The notes: generated by a model not told the origin, from the sequence alone. Positions 10,520-24,592 are shown, counted from the first letter of the stretch. The stretch: DNA of 64,000 nt from Dendrophyllia cribrosa (GCA_024195265.1 JAJLRJ010000010.1:20836284-20900283); one strand, 5' to 3'. Program-made: numbers and translations.

Positions 10520-11680
10520 TTGGTTTTTGCGTCGACGAAGGAGACGCTTCCTAATCTTGTCGGCTACCGACACTTCTCTCGATTCGTTCCGCCTACCAAA
10601 TCTGCGCCATCTTGGTACGTCACAATAGTATCCAGCATTCCCAGCGCGTGGAAATCAGGCATCATCCTGGGGAGCTGGGGTTCCGAAATGTCACATGTGA
10701 ATAATCTATTTGTCTTGATTTAGTTTCGGATATTTTCCCGATTTTGGAATCGTACGGCTCAATATTTCAATGCCTACTTAAAGTACGCAGTGGAAAAATT
10801 GGACGAAGGTTCTTTTCCGGATCATGTAAAGTTGTTGGGTCTCTTTCGAATCAAGCAAGAAGTTATCTGATTTTCCTCGCTACCGTTCTGGTATGTTTTG
10901 AATGTTCTGTCTTGATTTTGCTGTGGTTCTCTGCCTGATTTGGGAAGCTTTCACCTAAATACCGACGTCGTTCTTCGCGATGTTCTACAGTACGGTGCAC
11001 TTCGCTGTATGTCTTGTAGCAATAACTCACTGACCGGCCGCGCCAGGCGAACGAAGATTAACTTTACAGTGCTCGAAATTGCGCCTTTATCGGGCGCATT
11101 TGCGACTAAAGATTTCGCAGTTTTGTGACTAAAATTTGTCTAGCTAATAAAGGAATTATATTCCACAGTCTTGTGTCTTACTTGCAACTGGTAGTTGTAA
11201 TTTTATCCGAAAAATCCTGCGAAATTCACGTTGAATGTTGCGTTACTTAATCGTCGATTTCATGCTCCATTAACGCGGTGTCCAAGAACTTTATCACGGG
11301 AGCACTTTTTTGCTTTCTCAGAAATTTCTCATTTCCGGTTCCGGTATTAGTACATGTACTGAGGAGTATGATTTCAGAATCGGAGAAGTAACCGAAATGA
11401 AATCAAGACAAATATACTATTTATATGTCAGAAAAATCTGAGACCTTTCGGGGTACACAGCAAGGCAGGATTTTGCCCGATCCCACGGCGATAGCGTGAA
11501 TTTGTTTGATGTCGGCCCGACGTTTTTGCCTGCGTGACATATCTCGCGACATAGCCCTTTTAAACAGTGGCTGAATTAATTCATGAAACTGAGGTACTAG
11601 GTCAAGACGAGGTGCCACGGGATAAGGAGACGCACTTTAATCTATGATTACTACTAGTTAATATTAGTAATTTTCTCAAC
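10520..11680 (-). repeat. Dispersed 1.2-kb repeat, copy A (inverted relative to copy B)
   Basis: This stretch matches 57475-58691 on the opposite strand along its length. Shared landmarks are GGCACCTCGTCTTGACC, ATGTCGCGAGATATGTCACG and GCCGACAAGATTAGGAAGCG. A 65-codon frame (11421-11618) is open in both copies, but the two differ by about seven residues, mostly conservative of nothing, so it is probably not a gene. The family is not recognised. Confidence 0.8.
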
Positions 11681-13516
11681 ATCTTGATCTGAGCTTTTAA
11701 GGTTACCGTGTACCTTCGGAGGTGTCTCCAGTATAACAGCTCTAGCGTCTTAAGATTACGCTTAATATACCTAAACCCAGATATCAAATTAAATCTTATA
11801 GAGATGGCTATCTAAATATGGAAACTATTTGGTAATAAAATGAATTGTTGAATTTTTTCGATGTCAAAGCGATTATTGTATTTTGCTAATTTGATTTGTT
11901 CCCAGGTTTCCGGACACGACGTGCTAAAAAAGGTGTCGGCGATTTCCCATATTTAATCGCAGTGAAAAGTTACAGAATATTTTCGAAAAAGGGAGAAAAA
12001 AATTGGAGTGATCGCATGGAAATGACTCTTGACGAAAAAGTTTTCGGAAATAAGAAATTCGCCGACACATTGTTGTTGATTATATGTTAGCCTAGCTTCA
12101 GAATCTGTCCAAATTTGAGGAAAATCGAACAAATTCCCTTTGAGTTGTAGCTCATTAAAGTGTCCCCTACAAGCGAAAATTTTACTTTGAGAAAACAGCG
12201 CTTAGGGCTATCAATCAAAAGAGAAACTTTTACTTCCATTCAAAACGTTATACCGTCATTTCTCCGTCAATTTTCACTATTTTTCGATAATTTTTTTTTG
12301 GATGAAAATTTATTCTGTAAACTTTATTTTGACAACCAAAACAAATTTCAATAAAATGGTCGATTTGAAGGTACTCTGTAACTTTAAAACGACTGAATGC
12401 TTCTTATAGTCTAGATGTAGGTCTTCAAGACTGCAAAGTTTGAAAAAATTCTATGTGAGGGTTTCCGAATAAAATTGGGTTGAATACTTTTCATAAAAAA
12501 ATTAAAGATTCGCATTACTTTCTGTTATGTCGTCGATACCGAGCGTTTTCCTGACAAATTAAAACAATATGTTTTAACTTTTCATGTGCCATAAAACTAC
12601 ATTCCTTGAAGCAAGTAACTGTAATTTGCAACGGACCACCGCAACGAAATAGAAGCACCGGACCCTGTAGTAAAGGATCTAATCAGCTATAAAATAATGA
12701 AACGATTTGATAAAAACGTTTATCAGCCTTGCTCAGTTTTTATCAAATCATTCCTTGAAGGTTTCATCTTGTTTGCTTCACTAGATTTTAGTTGATGTGC
12801 TCAAAAGCAATGTCTTAAATCATCAGTGGTCTTAAATACATGTATACTCAGAAATGAGCATATCCACAAGTAACCTCGTACCCAGATCTCACTCGTGCTT
12901 CTACTGTACTGAAATGTGAGATCTCCCTTCGCCTGACCGTGAGAGATCTGGGTACGAGATCAATCTACAAGGTAACCAAGAGCTAGACCGTTCATACATT
13001 TATACATCCGCCCAGCATCTTTAAGGTAAAAACGATCAGATACAGGAAGGAGTTTCAACTCCTTAGGTGTACGTGCCTATGTGATCATGAATTTGCTGGT
13101 GCCAGACCAGACTAAGGAACAGTAGAATAATTTGGTAAAAAATCGTGAGTTTATCAGTGAATAACGTCGAGTGGTCAAAAGGGTGACAAATTCTGGTTAT
13201 ATTTCCTAGCTCACCCATGCGATCGGAAACTAAGGTGTTAACATGCTCATTAAAAGTTAGGTTATTCAGTACAAGAGAATAAGCACTTACCACACGTCAC
13301 AGGAACGATAACTGACGACAATCCAAACTCTCTGAGATCGCATAAGAGTGAATGAGAGTGCCTGAGAGTTGAGGCCAAATGAGAGTGACAGTTTAGAAAT
13401 CCTAATAGACGCCTAGTGTACACGAGAGTGAAATGGTCGTGATATTAATAATAACGGGAGGATTGTTTGTTCCAGCGAAAAGTTGGTGGATCCAGACACC
13501 ATTGAAAAAAGGCGGT

Positions 13517-13551
<35 letters not shown>

Positions 13552-15860
13552 GAGGAGTGAATAAGCGGACTAGGAAGGCGAAGGAAAATGCTAGAGACAA
13601 GGGTTGTCTGAGTTAAGGGTGGGGGGAGGGGGGGGGGGGGGGACTTTACTCTGCCTGCGGAGTAGTGATATCGGAATTCAAATGCCCCTTCGACCGGGAT
13701 AGAGCAAAGAATTAAATTGAAATTTACTAGGTACGGCAAACTCCACAATCCGACACCATTTTAGAGAGTTGCTATGTCACCATTTTTAGTGTGACTATTA
13801 AAAAAAGACATTTAAATCAGTTGAAACCCAAAAATGTTGATCCAGTTTTGTATCTAATTATTCTACTAGTGCTCCAGAGAAAAAAAAAGGTGTCTTGGGC
13901 AGCAGATGGCCAGGCTGAAAATGGAATGCAACTTGAAAATATTGGTCAAATTAATTGTTTCAAGTAATTATCCGCCTTGTGTCTTGGAAAACTTGCTAAA
14001 GCACTGATATTTTATGGTTTATTCTCTCTTCGAAAGTTCACTTGATATCTTCCTCTTAGTGTTCTATACATGGCAAAAAAATTTGATGACATTTGCCTCT
14101 AATTTTTTTACTCGTCCCCAGACCCCCAATTTGACCCTTAAAATCACAGCGAAAACGCCATTTTTTGAAGGGAAAATCAAAATTTAGCCCATTTGTGAAT
14201 TACTTTTCGGAAATCTACACCCGGATTCCAGTAATTTGGTTATTATTCTATCTGGAAACGTTAAAATATTTTAATAACTTAAAAAAGTTCCGTCATTTTG
14301 ACCTTGAAGTAACCAATGTCACGTAAAGGCTTGTATGGAGTTCAAACGCGCGGTCATCGCTTTTAGCGGTATAACTCATTTCAATAGGCGTAATGTCAAC
14401 ATCCACACTCGCTTTTGAAGAGACTGGGATCTAGTGAACATTTTGGTGGGAAATATGATTTAGTTGTAGCGAAAAAAATCCCGTCATTTTGACATTTTTT
14501 TAGTGCAATATGCTTCGACTGAACCCATTTTGGCTTCTATTGGTGACTTGCGCGGACTAGCGCCCAGGCCGTTCGAGCTAAACTGCGCATGGGCAATAGA
14601 TCATTTGGTAACGCGCACGCCCGGAGCAAATGTCTCTTTTCATGGGGCAATTTTTTGGTATGCAATTCTTGTATGACAAAGGTGGGCAATTTGGGGCAGT
14701 TTTGACCCAAAACATGACATAGCTCCTTAAACGCTCCGAGTTTCTGTCATTTTTTGAAAAACGCGTTTTTTCACTGTCATGTAATCGATAGAAAACGATC
14801 AAAAACGCGATTTTGTAGCGTCTCGAGTTGTTCCGTATTTTTACATCACCTATTTTGCAAATCTGGCTGCGTTTTGGATCGTTTTAAATCGTTTACATGC
14901 GGACGGAAGGCTTAGCAGTATTAAGAAATCTCCGTCTTTTAAATAAAAAAAAAACGCATAGGATATGTGGACAGAACGGCTAAGGGATCGAAAAGTCGTT
15001 TCTGCATTTTAGAACGGTTAAGATTTTCTATATTAATGAAAAGATAAAGTAAATTTCTTATTTTGTTTGTAAGCTTTGTTTAATGAAGAATAAACTTTGT
15101 TAAAAATTAGGTAGGATTTTTCATTTAGGATTCTGCGGTTGAGCTGATTGTAAAAAATAGTGCAATATCTCGGTAGGATTATTAGGTTAGAATTATGTAG
15201 AGGTGAAAACAATGTACTTCAGTGCAATGTACTGCTTTCTTTGTCAGGTCATGCGAGCTAGATATTTCACGCCACGGTCTTTCCAAATGAAAGGAAGTTT
15301 TATCCCTTTAATCTTCAATAACAAACTTTGAATTATCCTATCTTGTCCTCACACGTTGTTTATAGCAGTGTCGAGAAGTTGTTAGAATTCATCTTGAGTG
15401 ATCATATCCTTAATTCTCATGAACTCTCTGACTGATTAAGGATTGATATAACAAGGAGAAATTTAGTCATGATCACTATTGGCGCTTGCAGGGTTCACCC
15501 TTTCACTCCCAGAGTCAATTATGAAGAGATGTAGTGTAGTTCTAACTTTTGAATCTGTGGATTCATTCATTTTGCATGGTACCATTTGGTACCATTTGTT
15601 TTTCAATATTTTACAAAAATGAAATTTGGGATTTTTCTTACTGAAAAGGGTCAAAGAGCAAAGCTTATCGTGAGCATGACTCATATTTTTGCAAAGCAAA
15701 ACATTGCTCCACTACACGTGCTTATGGCTGACACACATGACTCAATGAGTATTTAAAAAGCGAGGTAAGTGGGTGGCCCTCATCGCTGAGGCTGACATGG
15801 GGCTCTGTACCGTACATTCGAAAAGAATTACATCATTTAGGATTAAAAAGTATTAAAATA
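11681..15860. other. Gene-free intergenic DNA
   Basis: AT-rich DNA without recognisable genes. It contains an imperfect inverted repeat at about 12875-12962 (CTCGTACCCAGATCTCAC and complement), two poly(G) tracts at about 13517-13550 and 13620-13642, and a short fragment near 15525-15560 related to the ~100-bp repeat found in COG6 introns. Confidence 0.55.
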
Positions 15861-16119
15861 CAGTCCAAGCTTCTCAATAAGCGGATACTCTCGTAAGCGG
15901 ACAGTTCTACTTACGGCCACCTTAACAAAACCCCGTTTGAATTTTCCTCTTTCGAGAATCATTCCCCCGTATGCAGCCAGTGGCAGTTACGGACACTTTT
16001 TCTGCTTTCCGAGGGTGAACGCTTTGGAAATATCTGCAAGGGCCAACGGACAATGCAAAAGCGTCGGATCCTGGTTGTCCCGAGGGTGTCCGCTTACGAA
16101 AGCGGAGCTTCGACTGTGG
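15861..16119. repeat. Tc1/mariner-type MITE
   Basis: Inverted ends begin CAGTCCAAGCTTCTCAATA on the left and mirror as AGCGGAGCTTCGACTG on the right, with TA on both sides (15859-15860 and 16120-16121). Inner repeats GTAAGCGGAC and GTCCGCTTAC are also complementary. Open frames on both strands inside it are by-products of the palindrome. Confidence 0.6.
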
Positions 16120-19100
16120 TACATTTGTATTAAAACGCGAGGAGGTAAAAAAAAGTAAATTGCCAAGAACTTTAAAATGCCCGGAAAGGTCTGTGAATGT
16201 CCATTTTCCACGTTTTGAATAATTACCTTTTACCGACAAATGCAAATGAAAGGCGAGTCACGCTAATGGCTCGACCATGCATGAATACAACATTTTTGGT
16301 TTCCGGGTAGATGGATTGAAACTCTATACTATTTAACTGTTTTAGCACGCACATGACGCAGGTGGTGAAGGACCACTCTGCCATTTTACGTTCAGATTCC
16401 TCATTGTTTGAACGATCCAAGCGAATTCTCGACCATTAGCTTAATACAACCGACGAAGGGAGTTCAGTTTCATGGCGTCTTTTGTTCCACAGCATTAAAG
16501 CTAATGCATGCTTTGACAACTTTTCTCGTTGGTCTTTTAAGGTAAATTTGTCGGTGTGTGTTTGATGGACATATCAAGATTTGTTCTCTTTTGTGTTTCC
16601 GAAAAACTTTTTAGTCTTTGATGCTAACTAAGTCTTGAACTTTGACAGATCGCATTTAAGGAAAACAATAGTGTCATCGTATTATCCAATTTTCCTTGAA
16701 AAAATGTTTGTTTTATGATTATCAGGGCTCTTAAGCTTCACACTTTGTGATTTTGAAAATAAATTATCGCAGAAAGTGGTAAAAAAAATTTGCCAAACAG
16801 GTAGCGTAAGGAATACGTTTGCGTGATCTTTTCTTGGAATGATGTTAAAATAATGCATGACCTTTTCGTGTTATGAGACAAACAAAATGGAACTTGGTCA
16901 AACTGGCGTCGATCGAAAACCTCAAAATGTTGCGGGCTATTACAGAGCATGTGTCGATATTGTTCTTTAATGCAGAAATCTGGCGCTAAAGTGGAACGCT
17001 TAATGACACGGGCTTTCCGTAAACAGCGTGTTGTTAGTAAACCGCGAGTAGATTACACGATAACCGACCACTCGACATTATTAATACGCTACTTTTGTAC
17101 ATGTTCGATGCAATAATATGTGAATGAGCACTTGGACTAAACATTATCGCACAAACCGTCAACAAAAATGCCAAAACCTAGAGATGTTAAACACAAAAAA
17201 TCTCGCGTTAGCATTGTTTCAGTTTCTTTTTTATCAAATACTGATCTGTTCTGAATAGTAAACTCAATACGAGCTAATAGTGGTCTTCTGTCTGATACAT
17301 CGACTGAGCGATAAAACATTGTATTATCCGAGCCTCTAGTCCAAAGTCTGTTATTATGGAATATATTGTGCTGTCAAAGGAAATAAGTTACGTGAATAGA
17401 CAAAGTCGTATTTTAACGCTACGTAGCTGCAACATGCGGTAAGTAGCTATGGTTAGTCTTTGGTGATAAAAAAATAAGCATAGACTAAGAATGAGAAATA
17501 GGAACGCACCTTAATTTTTACTACCGTAAAAAAGCAATGACATTCACGTTGACGATTTTTGCAAGCATTTTTGGCGGTGAAAAATCACAAGACAAATGTA
17601 TGCGCCGGACGTGACTGGGACGTAATGTACCAAAACCTCTTTGAAAGCAGATAGGCGAACCGTGCAAAACGTGCGAAGATATCCTACGCTGACACCTGAT
17701 ATTCCCGGTCAGAAATATAACTGGAAACATTTGAATGCAGGTGGACTGTTTAGACGTAAAACTTTGATTTTAGTCATTGTTTAGGCTCGTGGCTTGGCTA
17801 ATCAAATATCATCTAGCCAGTCCAACTGCAGGACCCTCTATGAAACAGATAGCTTGGATGCAGGGAATACATTTTAGGAAAAAAAACTGGAATCAATGAG
17901 CATTGCCTGAACTCGACTCTTTTTGCCTGATTACATGAAAATAAGAAGATAGAATTTGTCATCCACCCTTTTTGAGCATTATAATGTTGCGAGAATAAAT
18001 ATATACTAAGTATATTGTTCTTAACAAAGCGAGGAAACGATCCCTCTTGCAAACTATGCTCAATGAAATATCGGCCCTACCTCCTACTGGTAATAACATT
18101 TTATAAGTAGTAACTTTTTCTTAGGATGAATGTGGTGTAAATCAATGAATGACCTTTTAAAATATATTTTAAAAGTTGGGCAAGAGAAGTATTGAATTCC
18201 CTTTCTCTTATTTTGTTCTTTTGGCTTCGCTGTCAACTTTTCAACGAGAAATGTCACTACTGAAAGTTTTTAAAATAAACACAAAAAATGCAAATGGTGG
18301 AGATTTCAGTTCACATGTGAGGGATTAATAGAATTTTTTATTTTCTGAAAAGAAAAAATAACTTGCCAAGAAGTCTTCTTCTCGTTTTTGCAAAAATGTT
18401 ATTTGCAGCGCTGTTTTAATTCTGTTTTATAAAAATAAAGCAACAGTTATGAATGCTAATTAAATTGAAGCGAACAAAAGGTGATTTTATTGAAGCCGCG
18501 CACTTAGTTACGAAACTACGGTACGAAAAAATGTGAGTTTTCCTTATCAAACGCTCAGCAAACGGGCGTTTTTGTATTTATTCAGAAACACGTTCATTTA
18601 AACTTCTGCTGATTCAGGTGTCGTTAAGACTGCATGCGAATGAAATTACATCGCTATTCTCCCTTACAGTATTTCAAATGATGGTCTTTTCGCTGCGTTG
18701 ATTGATTCGTTGCCAAGTGTTTATTTCTCATGCTTAAAATGACTTTTTTAAAGCAAGCTCTTCAGTCTACTGAACATTAAATGAGGGTTAATCCGTTATT
18801 TGTCCTCCATTCAGTTTAGTCACGACTCATAAGGTCATCAATTGGTGTTATTATCTTAAACACAGAGAAAAATGGAGTCAACCTTCTTTTCCTCGAAAAG
18901 CTGTCACCATAAAAACGATCGACTTAATTGCTTGGGTTTGCGAAATATTATTCACCTCTTTGGAAATAAATTATAAAACGCCTCTTTAAATAAAAGCTTT
19001 ACAAACTCATTAAAGTAGATCAAGCTTGGTTTCTTTCTTTTTTTCTTGAATATCTTTTCGCGCGAAAACAGTTTTTCGTCGCCCACGCGGCTTGTTGTGG

Positions 19101-20890
19101 TACGAAGCGTGCGTATTTTTCGCGTGAATCACGACGTGTTTGTTGAATTCATTCGTTATTAACTACACGTGTAGTCTTTTCCTCGTGACACAGATAATGA
19201 GCGGTCAAAATTCCCATTCATCAGCCAGTGTTCCCATCACTTGTGGTCAACACACGACACGGCTTCGGGAATAATGAACCAAAACAATTGATCCCTCGCA
19301 TTTTCCAAAGGGTTTGAAATGATTATGCAAAAGCCCTTTTATGAGGACATGTGTGCTCATTGAAAACATGTTTATTAAATGAAGCCTAGTTCACTCACAT
19401 GCTTGTCTGTTTGGATCCAGAGTAGCCCGCGGATTGCTTTATAATCCTGCATCTGGGCCGTGCATGTGCGCTGCAGCATATGTTTATCACTAGCTATCGC
19501 CACACCCAGAGCTTTCCTGAAAGATATTTTGCACATGGGTAAACGGAGTTATCGTTTTTCCTTCACAAGTGATTGTTTATTGTTATGCAGTTGTGATCAG
19601 GCAATGCAGATGTGGGCGACTTTTCAAACTCGTGCAGGGTTTCACCCACCTTATGAGAGCAGGAAAAAAAAACACTCCCACCCCATCCCAAACTTGAATA
19701 AGACACTCTTTCGATCCTTCTGGCCCTGTTTCACGTTCGATTTTGGATTCTGGAGACTTAAACATGGTGGACCATTCCCCCACGTAAAAGCTTATTCCGA
19801 GAGCGTGTCATTATTTCCTTTCAAAATTTCATATTGTCATTTCACGAATCGTCACAAATTACTCTTTGAGTAAGTGATTGTTCCATGCACTTCTCTTTTA
19901 CGTCTTCTGTAAATATTTGTCGGGCATGGGTATTGTTCATTACAACGCACCACTGTGCTTCAACAATTCAGACAGTAAACTCCCCCAGTGCCAGAAGTCT
20001 ACTTGCTCGTGTAGTACTTTAGAAACGGCAAGAAATTAAAACGGGCTAGGTTTTATCTTTTTAATTGGCGTGGAAAAATATAAAGAAATTAAATAATAAA
20101 AAAACGAAAGCCGACGTTTTGAAGGCTATCGTCTCTTAGCGAGCCGGGTGTACTATCATTTGAAATTATTTTCCTATGCTTGTTCAATCCCTGTATTTCT
20201 CAAAAAACAATAATTATGTATGTCACGAAGCACTCGAGTCTCTTGATTTGAGGGTAATCCTTAAAAAAAAAAAAACAAGCTAAATTTATGGCCTGGGCAC
20301 TGGCGCATGCGCACCACGTGTTATCTAACGCACTGCCAAAACTCTTTTGAAGATACGTTTAAAAACGCACAAGGAAACGATCTGTAAAAGAAACATTTCA
20401 AAAAGTGGTTCCGCATAAATATTATTCAAAGAGAGAGAACTATAGGATTATTTTTAGCCGAAAGGCGTTTTCGGGCTGGTAAAATTTTACTGCTGCTTTT
20501 AAATAGCTTTTTGTAATTAGCGAACCTACAGAGTCACTTTTAAACAAAACATAATTGTCAAAAACAATTCCTGATGTTGTTTCTTAAGTAGAACTTCTTT
20601 GAAATGCTCTCAGCTTTCTAAGGCAAATCTCCGAAAAACCGTAATCCCCCTCGCCACTTAATTACAATAATTTCTGCCTAATTAACAACAAAAACTGCGC
20701 ATTCATTAACTACTGTTTCCAGATGATCTGATAAGCAGCGATAAAGATCTCATAATTCAGATAAAACTACAATTATAGCTCCAAGACCCTCGTTTGACTT
20801 CACTTTTGTGCACTTTTGTTAACGCCCCTTATGCAGATAATGAGTTGATATTCACCCTGGCGGGGGATATCATTCGGTATTGTTTCCACG
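16120..20890. other. Long gene-poor stretch upstream of the bHLH gene
   Basis: No gene family, RNA gene or clear repeat is recognised. One 137-codon frame at 19460-19873 has no family motif. Its length and position 5' of a developmental transcription factor make it a reasonable place for enhancers, but no specific site can be defended. Confidence 0.4.
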
Positions 20891-21005
20891 GGCTTTAAAA
20901 GAGCAGAACATAACACATTAAAGAGTCATTTACGGCAGTATCAAGCGACGATTTTTCAGCGCGCAAGAGCTGGGACAACTATACCACGATTCGAATAGGT
21001 AAGGC
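20891..21005 (+). promoter_or_regulatory. Candidate core promoter and non-coding first exon of the bHLH gene
   Basis: A TATA-like TTTAAAAG (20894-20901) lies about 30 bases before a possible start near 20927. The exon would end at ...CGAATAG|GTAAGG with a strong splice donor at 20999. A matching acceptor (pyrimidine tract then AG at 22714-22715) lies 24 bases before the bHLH start codon, giving a 1.7-kb 5' UTR intron. This is inference from splice-site quality only. Confidence 0.35.
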
Positions 21006-22738
21006 TAGGGAAATTTCATCTTTTCCGTTTTTTGAAATTAAATACTTCATCAGTTAGATTTAAATTTCGATTGAAATTAGAATTGTTTGCCAAATCTTAA
21101 CTTTTAATAATACGTGTTAATTTTTAGCACCATTTCAAATCTTGTTTTCTGGTCGCTTTTCACCCCAGTTAGAGAGAAACTGTACTTTCGGAACACACGA
21201 GAGAATCTGCTCAATACATTTATAGAATTTGTCAAAAAATTGGCTCAAAAATTATATTTTATTTTCAAAAAGGAAATCGTGACAGGATGAGTTATTTTTT
21301 CCGCGTCGCTCTTTTCTGAACTGGCTACCCATGCTAAATTTTAAACCACACTAGACGGCGTGTCTAGAGTGTTCTTTTATTTACCCAAATCAAATTTGTA
21401 GAGTGGGAAATCCGAAACTAAGTGAATTTTTGTTATTTTACTTAACACTTTGTTGAGCATTGTGTCGTTGAATAGATTTTATCCGTGGTTTCCATTTTCT
21501 TGATATTTTTCGGTATTACTAACTTTTAATAAAATACAAAGGATCAATGTCGACCCATATCGCTATCTGATTGCGCTCAACTGAGTTTTTTGACGACTGA
21601 AAGAGAAAACTTCAACTTGATGAAATTAAAACTGAAGAAAAAGAAAAAATGACAATTTTCTCAAGTCAGGTCAAGTGCTCGCTGATAAAACACAACGTTT
21701 TTTTTTCGCGTATACATTAGTCAGCTGATAATTAATTTCAAACAATATTTGACTTTATATGAGTTGAATTTTTGTAATTCTTTTTTTAGTTTTGTCACAG
21801 TTTGTTCAAACTTTACAAAATACATGTCTTTTTTTCTTTTTAGCTCTTGTCTAGCGATTCTCAGTGCTTCTTTCTTACTATTTCCTCCTTAGAATCAAAC
21901 AGTTGAGTCATGGGAAATTCTGACATCCAACCATTCAAACTCAAATAAATTGAGCAATGTTTTCCTTGGCGCGTTTGGTTTTCCGAATTTATAAGCTCCT
22001 TTTGAAATTGTAAAACATCTGATATATTTGTTGGACACTCACGATCCCGTGAAATAAAGTAAAAAATTTCACCAAAAAATATAGTTTGCGCTTAGCCGCT
22101 TCTGTTTTATTTCATTTATAATCATTTGTTTTTAATTTAATAGGAATTGCACTGAATTATCTTTTTACAAAAACACATTTCACTTTATTTAAAAAGAACA
22201 ACCAATCATGATGGATGACATTCTGAATATTTTGAAATATTCATGCTGCGTCGGCTTTTTCCTTTTTCCAACCTAATAATACAACTTTCGGACATACGAA
22301 AATGTGTTGTCAGTATTTTTTTTCCTGCATCGATTTGTCGTTTTTCGTGATTTTTCTTGTCTTCATTTCTGTCAAGACATTGTCCAAATTTTCTTTCATT
22401 GTTCTTTTTACTAATGCGGCAATTTTTATGAGCTTTACGCACTATTTGAATAACTACATGTACTTGCATGTGTTTTATAATTTATAATCAACGTTGTTAA
22501 TTTATTTTAATCTTTTGTTTTAACAAAGCTTAATAAACAAAAACAGCAGTGCTCTTATCAAGATTTTAATTACTTGCTAAGCCGCAATCTAAATAAATAA
22601 TTTGACAAAAGCATGTATAAATGTAGTTCCCGCTTTGACTCAGTATAAAGAGTTATCAAGGTGAATTAGCGCTGTTCGACAGTGTCACATTCTCATAATT
22701 TTCATTTCTTCTTAGGGCAAGTTTTCAAAATAAAGACA

Positions 22739-23206
22739 ATGGTAAGCCAAGTCGTGTTTCGTCCACCGGAGCAAGAACAAACTTTAAACTACACTATCTA
22801 CGCAGAGGAAAGATGTTACCCGTGGCTATTTCGTGAACAATCTCCGAAGAAGCCCGAAGAAACCCGAAAACACGTCGGAAGGAGACCGAAGGTGACCGTT
22901 CCGGCGCCCGTAAAGCGATATCGACAACTTCGGAGAAACGCAAGGGAGCGTGAAAGACAAGGCCGATTAAACAGTGCGTTTGATGTGCTTCGTGGTGTCA
23001 TTCCAGATTATCTATCCGGAAAAGGACCAGAGGGCAAGCTAACGCAGATTGAAACACTAAGACTTGCCACGCATTATATCGGCGCTCTCTCGGAAATGCT
23101 TGATGATGAGGAAACTAAGACAATGAACGAGTTTTGTGGTTGTGGATATTTTAGAGAGAATGAAAACTTCTCTTTCACTGACTTGAGCTGTTTAACGGAC
23201 ATTTAA
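22739..23206 (+). CDS. bHLH transcription factor, neurogenin/NeuroD/atonal-like
   Basis: The 155-residue product is a class A (atonal-superfamily) bHLH protein, expected to bind E-boxes as a heterodimer with an E-protein and to drive neural or other cell-type fate. The basic region is [14 protein letters not shown] (65-78) with the E-box-contacting Glu at 70. Helix 1 is [11 protein letters not shown] (79-89) and helix 2 [22 protein letters not shown] (100-121). LxxIETLRxAxxYIxAL is the neurogenin/NeuroD signature. The loop ([11 protein letters not shown]) is about four residues longer than in vertebrate neurogenins. The tail is short and acidic. I chose the ATG at 22739, not the one at 22682, because a 3' splice acceptor at 22714-22715 lies between them. 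The coding region has no intron. Orthology within the superfamily is not resolvable by eye. Confidence 0.88.
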   Translation: MVSQVVFRPPEQEQTLNYTIYAEERCYPWLFREQSPKKPEETRKHVGRRPKVTVPAPVKRYRQLRRNARERERQGRLNSAFDVLRGVIPDYLSGKGPEGKLTQIETLRLATHYIGALSEMLDDEETKTMNEFCGCGYFRENENFSFTDLSCLTDI

Positions 23207-24590
23207 TTTAATGGGCTTGTTGGAAGGGAAATCAATTTTTTTTTTTCAGAAAAATGACAAAAATGTGTTAAAAGCTGTAATTGTCAAAAGTACAACTGGC
23301 TTCTGAGTTGAGATAACGAGTACAAACAAAGCGGAAAAGAACAGCTGCTCTGACATGAGAAAAAAGTAATTTTAAAAAATTAAAATATTTTTATTGTAAA
23401 AAAAAGATCTAGTTAAGTAGAAACAAAAAAACGTACCAACGTTCTGAAACTTTTAAACTGAAGTTAAACCAAACAAAAACTCGTTCTGTCATAAATAAGT
23501 TGAATCAGTCCATGTAAATTTCTCAAAAAATATATTTTAGATAAGAGGCCGCGCATTCATGGCATCAAAATAAAAAGTGAACACAAAAGCGAAATTATGT
23601 TGTTATGTTTAGTCCTTATTCTCCAAACTACATATAGAGAAACGTGCTAGAAGGGACCGCACCCAAATAGACAAATTAATCAAAGGTTTGTATCAGCTAC
23701 TAATTTTCGATCTGTTTGGATGCCTTAGCTGAAAATTCAACAGGCCGAAATTATTTTCTAGGAAGAAAATCCTTTTCTCCGAAATGGTTAGCTCAAGTAT
23801 GTTTTCAAAGAATTTTTTAAAAGAGCTATTTGCCTCCCGAAATTTTTGGCTGGACTTTCTTCGAATCATAGAAAGCAGTTTTCATCCTGTCGAAAACGTC
23901 TGGCGTAGTTTTTATTGGGTTCCGAAAACGTTAGTTTACATTTCCAATTTGAGAACCTCAGTTATTTTTACGTTACATTTCATTGTAATCCGAAAATTTG
24001 AGGGCGGTATGAATATCCCGAACACTGAGCTATTTGGTAAAACATTTCGTTGGGTGCCACTGTAAAATTGGAGTGCTTTTGTTAGTTTTGATGGCAGATG
24101 TAGAACTTCTGTCATGTGTGGCGACATTCTGATTGTATCAGCTGATTATAAGTTTTCTTGTTTTCAGTCAAATTACTCTTTACACTATTACGTAGACGAC
24201 TCGACTCTTCATAAACTTACATTGTAAAATGACGACACGTATTTATTTTTCGTGCCTGTTTTCATGTGGTTATAAAGCGACTGTTATCAACATAAAATTC
24301 ACTTTATTTGTTACGTTGATTTCAATGGAGAAACGTGGGTGACTCAACTCTCCATCATGGCACGCACCTGTGATTTTTTCATTGTGCCACCGCAGTTTGT
24401 GAAGCAAACATGACATTTGAAAGGTCAAGAAAAGGCTGTCTTCTCGTTTTCCTTAGTAAAATATTTGCTATGAAAAATGTGGCTTTATTCAACGTTATGG
24501 AATCTGAAATAAAAGTAGAACTATTCTGAAATTGTCATAAAATGTGTCCTAGTAAATGGAGTTACCAAGGGATATCTGTTGGAATAAAGG
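23207..24590. other. Gene-free stretch 3' of the bHLH gene
   Basis: AT-rich DNA with no recognised gene or repeat. It should hold the 3' UTR of the bHLH gene, but no convincing canonical poly(A) signal stands out. Confidence 0.4.
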
Positions 24591-24592
24591 GG

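Noticed and set aside
13413..13748. 111-codon frame with a poly-proline stretch
   Set aside because: The prolines come from poly(G) runs on the other strand; no family similarity. The same applies to 37234-37517.
19460..19873. 137-codon open frame
   Set aside because: No recognisable domain, no splice or promoter context, composition like the surrounding non-coding DNA.
22682..22738. Upstream in-frame ATG adding 19 residues to the bHLH protein
   Set aside because: A pyrimidine-rich tract and AG acceptor at 22714-22715 lie after it, so the added residues would fall in an intron.
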